From NCBI GenBank assembly GCA_964354375.1, contig CAYGZQ010000008.1, positions 27,239 to 91,238 on the forward strand: a DNA stretch of 64,000 nucleotides, written 5' to 3'. Below the pieces are notes generated by a model. The model made no database searches and was not told the DNA's origin. It saw nothing but the letters and a program-made list of their open reading frames with translations. Positions 16,363-25,323 of this stretch are shown here, piece after piece; the first letter of the stretch is position 1, and each line of letters starts with the position of its first letter. A program made the translations under genes and the position numbers. This DNA comes from CAYGZQ01 sp964354375 [NCBI: uncultured Planctomycetota bacterium]. Lineage in GTDB: Bacteria; JAJVIF01; JAPKYR01.

Positions 16363-18087
16363 ATGTTTCTTCAAGTCGCAAATATCAGAGGTTTTCGGAA
16401 TCTTAAGGACGTAACACTTGAATTCAAGAAGGGTGTTAATGTTCTCATCGGAGAAAATAATGCCGGAAAGACATCTGTTATTGATATATTGAGAATCTGT
16501 CTCGGATGGGGGCACATTCGAAAGGATGTCTTCATCTCTCCTGATGATATCTATTTCGACCCCGATAACAATGCAGAATCAGCCCAATGTATTGAGTGTC
16601 ACTTGTCATTTGAGATGGATAAGGATGAAGAAGCCGGTATATTCTATGAATTACTTTCAATCATCGAACTAAAGAGATCCCTGAAATTGCATTTCCGTTT
16701 CTATTTCGACACGAAGAATAGGTTCAAATCGGAAATCTGGGGAGGGGATAACGAAGGCCAGGCGGTCTCGTCAGAAGTCCTCCAGCTTCTATATTATGTC
16801 TATCTTGGGGCCTTGCGAGATGCCTTGAGCGACCTGCGTCCTGCACGGGGTAATCGCACTGGTGAGATGCTCAGCAACCTGACGCCCGACAAAGATATGC
16901 AGAAAGCCCTGGCGGGTAAAGTTCACTCCGTATTGAGAGAGGATCCTGATTGGCAAAATCTCATTGCTGAAGGACGCAAGATCATTAACGATCATTTAGA
17001 TCAGATCACTCTTGCGGCTGACCCTCTTAAAGTCGATTTGAGTTTTCTTCCATACGAATTTAGGAGAATTGCGGAAAGCCTCAGAGTCCAAGTCCCGTTG
17101 ATTGCCAACCCGGCATCTGCCGATGATCAGACATATCGTGAGCTTGGTCAAATCGGTCTTGGGTTCAATAACTTAATCTACATGTCCACCATAATGGGCG
17201 ACTTGGCCACACGCAAAGATGTTTATCCTGATGAATATCGTGCGCTCCTAATCGAAGAACCTGAGGCTCATCTTCAACCTCAACTCCAAAATATCCTTTA
17301 TCAGTATATAGAATCTCTTGCAGTAGACTACCAGGTGTTCGTGACTTCTCATTCCCCGACGGTAACCTCCAGGGCCGATCTGAGTTCATTGACGGTCTTG
17401 TCCTTAGAGGGCTCCACGGTTCATCACTTCAACCCTTTGACCTCTGGAATCGATAAGAAGGATCAAGGGTACCTAGAGAGATTTCTCGATGTAACAAAGT
17501 GCCAGCTGTTTTTCGCGAAAGGGGTAATCCTGGTGGAAGGCATTTCGGAGGCCTTGTTGCTGCCGATTTTTGCCAAACTTATCGGCTTGTCTGAAGGCGA
17601 TGCAAGCAAGTACAGCCTGGTTAAGCACGGAGTCGAAATGGTGATAGTCGGCGGATTGGCGTTCGACCCGTTCGCTAAGCTTTTCAATGACAATGATGTG
17701 AACAAGCGATTGGCGTCCAGATGCGCCATAATTTCGGATTCCGATAAGACCGATGGTTCACTCTCTGATAGGGCTAGGTCTGCCTTGGCGCTCGAGAGGG
17801 GTAATGTGAAGACGTTTGTGTCCCGGCGTACTTTTGAGCATGAGTTCTTCAGCTTAGGGAATAATTCAGTTTTGTATGAGAAGGTTTATTCCGCGCTTCA
17901 TCCGCAAACGGTAATAGACTGCGCAGACACCTTCCTATTAAGGCTGGAGAGCAACAAGGACAAGGCACCATTTGCACAGCGGCTTGCGCAACATCTGGAA
18001 ACTGAAGCAGATGCTGACCGGACTCCCGATCTGACGATTAGCGAAGCCTGCAAGAACGCCATAAAGTGGGTCACGAGGACTGAGTAG
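16363..18087 (+). CDS. gajA: Gabija protein GajA: OLD-family ATPase-TOPRIM nuclease
   Basis: The protein has 574 residues, close to the 578 of characterised GajA. It has an ABC-type ATPase domain with Walker A GENNAGKTS (30-38, Lys36), a signature/Walker B region LLIEEPEAHLQPQ (about 295), and an H-loop VTSHSPTV. A C-terminal TOPRIM domain has VILVEGISEALLLP (catalytic Glu near 390) and CAIISDSDKTDGS (about 455-467). GajA forms a tetrameric nuclease that cuts phage DNA when nucleotides are depleted. AGGAGG precedes ATG 16363. The gene is AT-richer than its neighbours, a sign of transfer. The UvrD-like partner follows after 2 bp. Confidence 0.9.
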   Translation: MFLQVANIRGFRNLKDVTLEFKKGVNVLIGENNAGKTSVIDILRICLGWGHIRKDVFISPDDIYFDPDNNAESAQCIECHLSFEMDKDEEAGIFYELLSIIELKRSLKLHFRFYFDTKNRFKSEIWGGDNEGQAVSSEVLQLLYYVYLGALRDALSDLRPARGNRTGEMLSNLTPDKDMQKALAGKVHSVLREDPDWQNLIAEGRKIINDHLDQITLAADPLKVDLSFLPYEFRRIAESLRVQVPLIANPASADDQTYRELGQIGLGFNNLIYMSTIMGDLATRKDVYPDEYRALLIEEPEAHLQPQLQNILYQYIESLAVDYQVFVTSHSPTVTSRADLSSLTVLSLEGSTVHHFNPLTSGIDKKDQGYLERFLDVTKCQLFFAKGVILVEGISEALLLPIFAKLIGLSEGDASKYSLVKHGVEMVIVGGLAFDPFAKLFNDNDVNKRLASRCAIISDSDKTDGSLSDRARSALALERGNVKTFVSRRTFEHEFFSLGNNSVLYEKVYSALHPQTVIDCADTFLLRLESNKDKAPFAQRLAQHLETEADADRTPDLTISEACKNAIKWVTRTE

Positions 18088-18089
18088 CC

Positions 18090-19829
18090 ATGTTCAGGAC
18101 ATTAACAGCTGGTCAAAAGGAGGTTGTGATCACAAAGAGACGAAAAGTGGTGGTCAAGGCTTGCCCTGGAAGCGGCAAGACGTATTGTGTTGCAGCTAGG
18201 TTGGCATATAGATTGAAGTCTTGGAATAAGAGCCATCAGGGTATTGCTGCGCTGTCGTTTACGAACGTCGCCTGGCAGGAAATCCGGGATACTCTCAAAA
18301 ATGCGCACGAAAACGAGTTTGCGATTCGTTTCCCGCACTTTTTAGGCACAATAGACAGCTTTATTAATCAATATATCTTTCTGCCATTCGGACATAAGGC
18401 TATTGGATGCCCCGATCGACCAGTAATGGTTGGTGAACCTTACGGGCGTTGGACAGGAGGGCTGAACTTCTACCAGCGCAGCTTCTGTGATCTGTTTTAC
18501 GAGATCGGCGGCAACCTGAAAAGAAGGTTTCCACAGGCAATCCGCAATGAGCTGTGGGAAGACAAGAGAACAAGGTTTGTGAATGCGAAGAAGGGATTGT
18601 TGAGGGCTGGGATCGCTACACAGGACGACGCGGACTACTTTTCCCTCCGACTGCTAGAGGAGTTTCCCGCAATCGCTGCGGCTTTGGCTCGACGTTTCCC
18701 GGTATTGATCGTTGATGAAGCGCAAGACACTACGGATATGCAAATGGCGATAATTGACCGTCTTCTGAAGGCCGGTTTGAAGGAGATAATGCTTGTTGGC
18801 GATCCGGATCAGGCAATTTTCGAATGGAATGAGGCGAATCCGGACCTGTTTGTTCGCAAATGGAAGGAATGGCGATCTGGCTCATTGGATTTGGCCCAAA
18901 ATCGGCGAAGCTCACAGAATATCTGCAACTTCTCAAGCTGCCTGTCATCCTTCCAGACCTCATACCAATCGATTTGCTACAAGGATGGCACTTACAGTTG
19001 CCATTCTCAGCCAGAGATAATAGGCTACACGGATGCTACTACAGCTTTGAACCATTTTAAGGAAGTCTGTCAGGAGTTTGGTGCTGGATTACAGTCGAAA
19101 GCAGCTTTATGCAGGAGCAGGGGTACTGTGGCAGATCTGCTCTTAAGCGGTGCTTCGTGGCCCGCCGGGTCGAAACCCGAATCACCTTGGTCCGATGGAT
19201 TAGAAGGTGACATTTCGTGCCGCCTTGCTAAAGCAAAGTTCAGTTTCTGCAATGGCGATGTTGTAATGGGGATGCACCAATGTGAAAAAGCAATCGTTAT
19301 GCTATATAGGAAAGAATCCAGAGTTGGGGTTGAAGATATCAGAGACGCGAAGGATCAGGTCGGAGTTGCTGAATGGAGAAGGAGTGTATACAAGCTGCTT
19401 ACCGCCTTACCGGACGTTGGGCTATCCGTTAAGCAATGGGTGGAGAATGCGAATAGAGCCATAGGGGGAGTTAGTCCAGACGTGGACCTAACGCCATCCT
19501 TTAATGCAAAGTCCGAGGACATTCCAGTTAGCGATGTCTTTGTGAAGTATGAACCTGGTTCATTTATTGAGGACATAGAAATATCCACAATCCATGGGGC
19601 GAAAGGTCGCACGATTGACGCGGTACTTGTCGTCCTGAAAACTAAAGGCGGTAGTGGGAAGTATTACAGGACACTCCTTGGGGAAGTCGCAAAGCAAGAC
19701 CCCAAGATCATAAAGCCTGAGGAATTGCGGACTGTCTATGTGGGCATCACCAGGGCCAGGAGAGTGCTTGTATTAGCCGTGCCGGAAGCTGACGTTGGTG
19801 CATGGAAGGCGTTCTTTGGTTTGGAGTAA
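18090..19829 (+). CDS. gajB: Gabija protein GajB: UvrD/Rep-like helicase
   Basis: The protein has 579 residues, a little longer than the characterised 494-residue GajB. It has superfamily 1A helicase motifs in order: Q-motif LTAGQKEV (5-12), motif I CPGSGKTY (Lys30), motif II IVDEAQDT (about 208), motif III VGDPDQAIFEWNEAN (about 236), motif V STIHGAKGRTIDAV (about 498), and motif VI VGITRARRVLVLAVPE (about 550). GajB senses DNA ends and supports GajA in phage defence. It starts 2 bp after gajA in the same AT-richer block, so the two are translationally coupled. Confidence 0.9.
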   Translation: MFRTLTAGQKEVVITKRRKVVVKACPGSGKTYCVAARLAYRLKSWNKSHQGIAALSFTNVAWQEIRDTLKNAHENEFAIRFPHFLGTIDSFINQYIFLPFGHKAIGCPDRPVMVGEPYGRWTGGLNFYQRSFCDLFYEIGGNLKRRFPQAIRNELWEDKRTRFVNAKKGLLRAGIATQDDADYFSLRLLEEFPAIAAALARRFPVLIVDEAQDTTDMQMAIIDRLLKAGLKEIMLVGDPDQAIFEWNEANPDLFVRKWKEWRSGSLDLAQNRRSSQNICNFSSCLSSFQTSYQSICYKDGTYSCHSQPEIIGYTDATTALNHFKEVCQEFGAGLQSKAALCRSRGTVADLLLSGASWPAGSKPESPWSDGLEGDISCRLAKAKFSFCNGDVVMGMHQCEKAIVMLYRKESRVGVEDIRDAKDQVGVAEWRRSVYKLLTALPDVGLSVKQWVENANRAIGGVSPDVDLTPSFNAKSEDIPVSDVFVKYEPGSFIEDIEISTIHGAKGRTIDAVLVVLKTKGGSGKYYRTLLGEVAKQDPKIIKPEELRTVYVGITRARRVLVLAVPEADVGAWKAFFGLE

Positions 19830-19838
19830 GCAGCGGGG

Positions 19839-19895
19839 AGTGCCTGACACAGACTGAGTGAGACGAAGCGGTATGTCTCTGTGACCGAGGCATTC
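19839..19895 (+). repeat. Diverged REP family A copy after gajB
   Basis: It begins GTGCCTGACACAGACTGAG, close to the 5210 copy (GTGCCCGACACAAGCTGAG), with arms CACAGA/TCTGTG. It marks the right edge of the AT-richer block. The following 19896-20017 stretch holds no recognisable feature. Confidence 0.55.
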
Positions 19896-20017
19896 CATAT
19901 GCCGGGATTCGCGGGTACGCCCTGCCTTACGGTGGGGCCCCTGACCGTCAGAGTCGCCCCCCCCTGCGTCATTCGACCCCCTGCCTGTCCCATTAGTCAT
20001 TGGAGGGTTTACCCGCC

Positions 20018-20428
20018 GTGGATATCGACTACATCATCAGGCTTGCCTTTACGCACCCCGAGAACAGGGGCAGGTCGATACGCTTCATCGCGCGACGGCT
20101 CAACATGAATCCCGGCTCCGTCTATCGCGTCCTCAAGCGCCTCGGACTTGTCACGCCGCCCGAAAACCCTTGTGCAACGGAAACGCCCTGCTGTCCCTCC
20201 TGCGGCGAGAGTCTCGATCTCACCGCCCGTTTCCCTGAAACGCGCCCTTCCGTGCCCCGACCGGCTCTCCATGCCGATTTTGCGCGTTCGGCGGAAACGC
20301 GAAATGCAGAAAATAATTCCTCTGCAACGGCAACGCCCGCAACGCGCGCAGCCAACCCCGTCATCGACCACCTCCTCCGCCGCACCCACTTCCTGAAGGA
20401 ATACCCCGATCCTGGCGACGATACCTGA
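20018..20428 (+). CDS. Small protein with N-terminal helix-turn-helix
   Basis: The protein has 136 residues from GTG 20018, with TGGAGGG about 11 nt upstream. Residues 1-45 (DIDYIIRLAFTHPENRGRS, IRFIARRLNMNPGSVYRVLK) look like a homeodomain/winged helix-turn-helix that would bind DNA. A CCPSCGE motif follows at about 63, and the middle is Pro/Ala/Thr-rich and probably disordered. The C terminus has a short helix. I do not recognise the family. It could be a transcription regulator or the DNA-binding piece of a mobile element; its position next to the defence block would fit either. Confidence 0.5.
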   Translation: MDIDYIIRLAFTHPENRGRSIRFIARRLNMNPGSVYRVLKRLGLVTPPENPCATETPCCPSCGESLDLTARFPETRPSVPRPALHADFARSAETRNAENNSSATATPATRAANPVIDHLLRRTHFLKEYPDPGDDT

Positions 20429-20437
20429 TTCGTGCAT

Positions 20438-20466
20438 ATATAAAACCCGGCGAATGGCTCGCCGGG
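20438..20466 (-). terminator. Rho-independent terminator of lysA
   Basis: On the minus strand, CCCGGCGA/TCGCCGGG (8-bp stem, 5-nt loop) is followed by TTTTATAT, 35-60 bp after the stop codon of the decarboxylase gene. Confidence 0.75.
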
Positions 20467-20500
20467 CTGCATTGTCGCTTTGGGATCTCTGGCGAGGACG

Positions 20501-21943
20501 TCAGCTGTCGACTTCGCTCTCCTCGAGGTCGCACGACGTGAGGTCTTCCAGAAACTCGCGCGCACGGATCGTCTCGAACTTGTCCCGCTCGATGAGTATC
20601 TCCGGCGGCCTGAGGCGCGATGCGTAGTTGGACGACATCGTGCGCCCGTACGCCCCCACGTTGAGGACGGCAAGCATGTCCCCTCGCTTTGGGATGCAGA
20701 TGTCGATATCGTGAGCGAGGTAGTCGAGACCCTCGTCGCCGGGACCGATGACATCGGCCTTGACCGACTCGCCGGGGGGGCGGGCCGTCCCGAACTGCTC
20801 CGCGATCTGGAATCTCTGGATAAGATCCTCCGGAAGGTCGAAGCGCCTCAGAAACTCGCCCGGGTCAGGCGTCGTCGGCGCAATAGCCACTTCCGTCGGC
20901 TCGCTCGGAGCGCCCTCAACCGCGAAGGCTCCCTCGGGCTTCGGCTTGCACGCTTTCGGCTCCTTCAGAGGGATTATCTCGTGGCTGAGCCGGTACATTG
21001 CCGGCCGAGGCAACTCCGCAAACCCCGCGTCGCAGACGACATAGAACTTCTGCCCGATGTCCTTGACCCCGAGGACGGAGGTGACGAGCACGCCGGCCTC
21101 GGCGGTGAAATATCGTCCGGGCTCGAGTATCACGCGGCAGTCCAGGTCCTTTATGTGGGGCACGACGTTGCGGGCGATTTTCTTGATCTCGAGATAATCC
21201 ATCCGGCCGTAGCCGACGGGATATCCGCCGCCGAGGTCGAGATACTCCAGATTGAACCCTCTCTGGCGGATGTCCTTGTAGATACGCGCCATCTCCTCGG
21301 ACATCTTGATCCAGGGCGCAAGCTGAGCGATCTGGCTTCCGCAGTGGCATGCGATGCCGACCAGGTTGAGCTGGGTGAACTTGGATATCAGAGCCAGGGC
21401 CAGGTCAAGCTCGCTGGGCTGGATGCCGACGCGGCTGTCGCAGGCTCCGGTGTTTCTGCCCTGGAAACTCCCTGCGTCGATCCCGAGATTGAGCCTGAGG
21501 CCGATCCGCACGCCGGAATCGAGCTCCGCGGCAAAACGGTTGAGCGGCTCGAGCTCGAAAACGTTACCGATGTTGATGACCAGCGGTCTTTGCTTGAGGA
21601 GGTCGGGAATCTCGTAGTCGGCGAGGCCGTTCGAGTTGAAGACGATTGAGGTGGGCTGGAATCCTGCAGCCAGGGCCCGCCGGAGCTCGTAGAGGTTGGA
21701 CACCCCCACTCCGCAGCCGCGCTCCTGCAGCATTTTCAGAATGAGGGTCGTGTCAAGAGCCTTCATGCTGTAAGCCATCATGGGCTTTATGTCGGCGAAA
21801 GCCTGCTTGAACGCCTCGACCTTTTCCAGAATCGCCGCCTTCGAGTAGACAAAGAACGGCGTGTACATCTCCTGGGCTATCTCGCTCAGGGCGACATCCT
21901 CGAAGAGGAGCTCCCCTTCCTGGTAAGTCAGATACCTGTTCAT
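20501..21943 (-). CDS. lysA: Diaminopimelate decarboxylase-like (fold III PLP decarboxylase)
   Basis: The protein has 480 residues, about 60 longer than usual. It has an alanine-racemase-fold barrel with PLP lysine K61 (AYSMKALD), H200 in CHCGSQ, the phosphate-binding DLGGGYPV (236-243) and EPGRYF (274-279). The C-terminal beta domain ends GAYGRTMSSNYASRLRPPE. DAP decarboxylases make lysine in the cytoplasm. Two oddities stand out. The active-site motif normally reading GPxCESxD is GPGDEGLD (400-407), with Asp403 in place of the catalytic Cys. About 60 extra residues lie between HEIIPL and that motif. A related specificity (ornithine, arginine or another diamino acid) is possible. Confidence 0.8.
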   Translation of the reverse strand: MNRYLTYQEGELLFEDVALSEIAQEMYTPFFVYSKAAILEKVEAFKQAFADIKPMMAYSMKALDTTLILKMLQERGCGVGVSNLYELRRALAAGFQPTSIVFNSNGLADYEIPDLLKQRPLVINIGNVFELEPLNRFAAELDSGVRIGLRLNLGIDAGSFQGRNTGACDSRVGIQPSELDLALALISKFTQLNLVGIACHCGSQIAQLAPWIKMSEEMARIYKDIRQRGFNLEYLDLGGGYPVGYGRMDYLEIKKIARNVVPHIKDLDCRVILEPGRYFTAEAGVLVTSVLGVKDIGQKFYVVCDAGFAELPRPAMYRLSHEIIPLKEPKACKPKPEGAFAVEGAPSEPTEVAIAPTTPDPGEFLRRFDLPEDLIQRFQIAEQFGTARPPGESVKADVIGPGDEGLDYLAHDIDICIPKRGDMLAVLNVGAYGRTMSSNYASRLRPPEILIERDKFETIRAREFLEDLTSCDLEESEVDS

Positions 21944-21973
21944 GTTCCCATCCTTTCCCGAAGGTGAAAGGGG

Positions 21974-21982
21974 ATTATAGCA
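21974..21982 (-). promoter_or_regulatory. Extended -10 promoter of lysA
   Basis: On the minus strand this reads TGCTATAAT, about 30 nt before the start codon; there is no evident -35. Confidence 0.55.
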
Positions 21983-22083
21983 GGGATGGGAGGAGGTAAC
22001 AACAAAAATAGGCGGTGGGAAGGCAGCTTGACGCGGCGGAACGATCGGGGGGATTGCGATTGCAGGCTGCCGGAAAGGGGGCG

Positions 22084-25000
22084 TCAGCGGACGGGTTTGG
22101 ATGCGGGATCTTGCGCGCTCTGGCTCTCCACCTTGGAGGGACGGCGCTTTCGGGCTTGTCCGGATTCCTTCGCTCTGCTCAAGCTGTCCTTCTGCTTGGC
22201 GAGTTCGGATGCGTCGTCCAGGAGCAGTACATCATTGACGCCCTTCTCTTGATCCGCACGCGGCTCGAAGCCTTTGAAGACCGTGATCTCGTTGCCGGCG
22301 TCGTTGAACTCCACTTCGTCCATCATTTGTCTGATGAGGAAAACGCCTCGTCCGTGAGGTTTGACGAGATTCTCCTCGACGGTGGGATCGGGGAGACTCT
22401 CGTGATCGAAGCCGCTGCCGGGGTCGCGCACCCGGAGCTTGAAGCCTTCATCGGAGATCATATAACTCAGGTGGAAGACTGCGTCGTTTCTCTGACTCAC
22501 GCCGTGCTTCCAGGCGTTTGCCAGCGATTCGTCGGTCGCGAGCCTGATGGCATATAGCTCCTGCTTATCGAGTTCGTAGGGGGTCAGAGCTTCCAGGATT
22601 TCCGCGATTACGTCGCCGGACTCGGCGAATCGGAGCGCCTTGTAAATCCAGGGGTCGTCCTGAAGCTCGAAAACTGCCACGAGGATATCGTCCCTCTGGC
22701 GTACGCCGCCGGTGAAGTCCTCGACGGAGTCGAAAATCGCCTTCGTGAGATCGTCGCCGGACAGATCTCTACCCTCGGCAATGAGTTTGAGGAGGTCGGC
22801 GTGCCCGAACCTGTTGCCCTTCTCGTCGGTTGCGTCGGTGACGCCGTCGGTGTAGAGGATTATGCGGTCGCCCTGCTTTAGCTCGATCTCGCGCGTCTCG
22901 TATGGGAAGTTTCTGAAGAGGCCGAGGGGGTAGCCGACGGCCTCGAGCGGCTCAACCAGACCGGTCTCCGCATGGAACCAGATGGGCTGCTCATGCCCGG
23001 CGGAGGAATACGTGAAGGTTCGCTGCTTGGTGTTGAACCTGCCGTAGAATGCTGTCGCGAACCATCCGTCTTCCTTGATCTGCCCGACGAGCGATCGGTT
23101 GATGGTTTCCATGATTTCGCAGGGAGGCTTGAGGGTCTTGGCCACGTTTCTGAACATGGACAGCAGGCTGAAGGTCATGAGGCTTGCGGCGACACCCTTG
23201 TTCGCCACATCCCCGATGACGATCGCCATGGAGTGGCGTCCCAGCGAGAATACGTCGCAGAAATCCCCCGCAAGTTCGTCTGCAGGCCTCAGCCTGCAGC
23301 TCAGGGCGGCGATGTCCTGCTTGTAATAACGGGGGACGCGATTCTCCTGCAACTTTTGCGCCATCATGAGCTGGTGATCTCTTCGCCTGTCTCGGGCGAG
23401 GATTTCCTCGAACATGCGGGCGTTATCAAGCGCGATCGCGACCTGGCTCGCCAAAAGTTCGAGGAAGTAGGTGTCATTGGACGAGAACGCGTCGGGCCTG
23501 TGCGAGAACCCGCAGATCACTCCGAGAACCAGCGTCTTGCGCTTGATCGGGCAGGCGACGAAAGACCGGAAGCTGTTGAGAAGCAGGAAGCTGTTGCGGA
23601 CGCCGGACGCGTTCTGCTGAAGGTCGTTTATCAGAACCGATCGCCCGTGCCTGATCAGCTCCGTGAGATAGTGGTCCCCCTCCACTTCCATTGTCCACTG
23701 ATCGATCCTGGCGACACCGGGGGTGACGTGGCGAATCTGGAGGCGCCCGGCCTCGAGAAGGCCGACGAAGACGCACTCGGCACGGATGGTCTTCTGACTG
23801 TTCTCCACCACGTCCCTGAGAAGCAGGTCCATGTCCAGTTCGCCCGAGATCGCGCGGGATATCTGGTTGATGCGCTCGAGCTCGTGCGTGCGTCGGACCG
23901 TCTCCTGGTACAGCGTCTTGTTCCGCAGGATCACCTCCATGTGGGAGACGAAGTGCCGGCAGAACTGGATGATCTCCTCATCGAACTCGCAGTTGGGGCG
24001 CGCGATAAGCTCGACAGCCCCCACCTTGCTGATTCCGTTGGGAAGAGGGAGGTACAGTCTTTCACCCTTCAGATCATCCATTTCGGAAGCCCATCCGTCG
24101 TCCGCTTCCGAGGTCTCTGGATTCGGGTTCGCTGTAATCCGAAGAGGTTCCATGGCCTGGAAGCACTTAAGTATGGCCTGGACGACATGCGGGGGCGCCA
24201 TACCCGTCCGACTCATGAGCGGGTCTCCGAACGGCTCGGCCTTGAAACCGTTGTTTCTGGTCGGGAGATAGTAGGTGGTGGTCGCAAGGTCGAGGTTGTT
24301 GTGCAGGTAGGTGAGCAGAAGCTCGATGATCTCCTGGGGGAGAGCGAGCTTGTTGGCCTGCAGAGACGCCTCGATAATGGCTTGCTGCTCGCGGTGGCGC
24401 TGGGACAGTTTGTCCACTGCGTTGGCGGCCTTGCGGTTGGCCGCCTCGAGCATACGCGAGTATGCCTCGAGAGACTCGTGATGCTCTCTGAGCTCCGAAC
24501 CCATTTTGGTGAAAGAGTCGGCAAGGACCCCGATCTCGGTCATTGAGGTCCGGACTTTAACCTCGAAGTCGAAGTCACCACGACCGTACCGTTCAGCGGC
24601 TTTGGTCAGGACCCTGAGAGGGCTCGTCACGGCTCTCAGAACAAAGAGGAGCAGGACGAAGAAAACGAGGTTGGCGAAGGCGAGTGAGCCGGCGAGACTC
24701 AGCTCGACCTTCTTGGTGCGGGCAATGACGGGGGTGATGTCGCGGGCGAGCCCGAAGTATCGTCCGGAGCCCGGCAGCTCGATAATTGCCGCGAGCCACA
24801 CCTTCTCCCCCGCCTGGACCCTGCACACGCTGGCGGATCCATGTACGGACGCCAGTTCATGCGTCGCGAAATCGTCCGAGCGGAATGCCTGCTCGATCTC
24901 TCCCGCGAGAGCATCTGGGAGACCGCTTCCCTCGCCGATTCCGAAATCGTCGGCGCCGGCAAAGAAGGGCATGATGGCTCCCGAAATGCTGTCTTCCTCA

Positions 25001-25284
25001 GAGGGCCTGCCCAGAAGAGACAGGATGGACGAATCGTTCAGACCCGCGTCCATGGCCGACCTGGCGGCCGGATAGGCGGTGGACAGGGTCCCCAGAAGAC
25101 CGTTGAGTGCGAGGCTGAAGCTCTGCTCCTCCAGAAGCCGGTTGCTGGGCGCCAAATAGAAAATGCTGCTGTAGAGAAACACCAGGAACGTGGCGGTCAT
25201 CAGGATGAACAGCATGCTGTTCTTCGGACGGGAGTGTCGGAAGAACCAGTTGCGCCCTTGCCTGCTGTTATTCTTGTTGTTCAT
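22084..25284 (-). CDS. Membrane sensor with HAMP, GAF, SpoIIE phosphatase and RsbW-type kinase domains
   Basis: The protein has 1066 residues. TM1 is at about 24-46, followed by a periplasmic sensor of about 150 residues, TM2 at about 195-217, a HAMP domain (SPLRVLTKAAERYGRGDF) and a coiled coil at about 270-315. GAF regions run from about 340 to 630. The PP2C/SpoIIE domain starts near 645 with ADELAGDFCDVF and IVIGDVANKGVAASLM, both carrying metal-binding Asp residues. A C-terminal HATPase of the RsbW/SpoIIAB type has DESLANAWKHG, DPGSGFD and GRGVFLI (about 900-1005). Phosphatase and anti-sigma kinase are fused, so one protein may both dephosphorylate and phosphorylate an anti-sigma antagonist. 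It is last in a three-gene set with an Asp23-like protein and another phosphatase. Confidence 0.88.
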   Translation of the reverse strand: MNNKNNSRQGRNWFFRHSRPKNSMLFILMTATFLVFLYSSIFYLAPSNRLLEEQSFSLALNGLLGTLSTAYPAARSAMDAGLNDSSILSLLGRPSEEDSISGAIMPFFAGADDFGIGEGSGLPDALAGEIEQAFRSDDFATHELASVHGSASVCRVQAGEKVWLAAIIELPGSGRYFGLARDITPVIARTKKVELSLAGSLAFANLVFFVLLLFVLRAVTSPLRVLTKAAERYGRGDFDFEVKVRTSMTEIGVLADSFTKMGSELREHHESLEAYSRMLEAANRKAANAVDKLSQRHREQQAIIEASLQANKLALPQEIIELLLTYLHNNLDLATTTYYLPTRNNGFKAEPFGDPLMSRTGMAPPHVVQAILKCFQAMEPLRITANPNPETSEADDGWASEMDDLKGERLYLPLPNGISKVGAVELIARPNCEFDEEIIQFCRHFVSHMEVILRNKTLYQETVRRTHELERINQISRAISGELDMDLLLRDVVENSQKTIRAECVFVGLLEAGRLQIRHVTPGVARIDQWTMEVEGDHYLTELIRHGRSVLINDLQQNASGVRNSFLLLNSFRSFVACPIKRKTLVLGVICGFSHRPDAFSSNDTYFLELLASQVAIALDNARMFEEILARDRRRDHQLMMAQKLQENRVPRYYKQDIAALSCRLRPADELAGDFCDVFSLGRHSMAIVIGDVANKGVAASLMTFSLLSMFRNVAKTLKPPCEIMETINRSLVGQIKEDGWFATAFYGRFNTKQRTFTYSSAGHEQPIWFHAETGLVEPLEAVGYPLGLFRNFPYETREIELKQGDRIILYTDGVTDATDEKGNRFGHADLLKLIAEGRDLSGDDLTKAIFDSVEDFTGGVRQRDDILVAVFELQDDPWIYKALRFAESGDVIAEILEALTPYELDKQELYAIRLATDESLANAWKHGVSQRNDAVFHLSYMISDEGFKLRVRDPGSGFDHESLPDPTVEENLVKPHGRGVFLIRQMMDEVEFNDAGNEITVFKGFEPRADQEKGVNDVLLLDDASELAKQKDSLSRAKESGQARKRRPSKVESQSAQDPASKPVR

Positions 25285-25323
25285 CGGTCAAGTTATCGGA
25301 CGATGCCGCGGGATCTGCGGAGG

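Noticed and set aside
15395-20017. Prophage or integrative element with integrase and att sites
   Set aside because: No integrase, phage structural gene or tRNA target is present. Only defence genes and palindromic repeats are seen.
20501-22083. Lysine riboswitch upstream of lysA
   Set aside because: The leader between the TGCTATAAT element and the start codon is only about 30 nt, too short for a lysine aptamer.
22972-24546. 524-codon plus-strand frame opposite the sensor phosphatase
   Set aside because: Antisense shadow. The minus-strand protein has clear HAMP, GAF and SpoIIE motifs across the same stretch.
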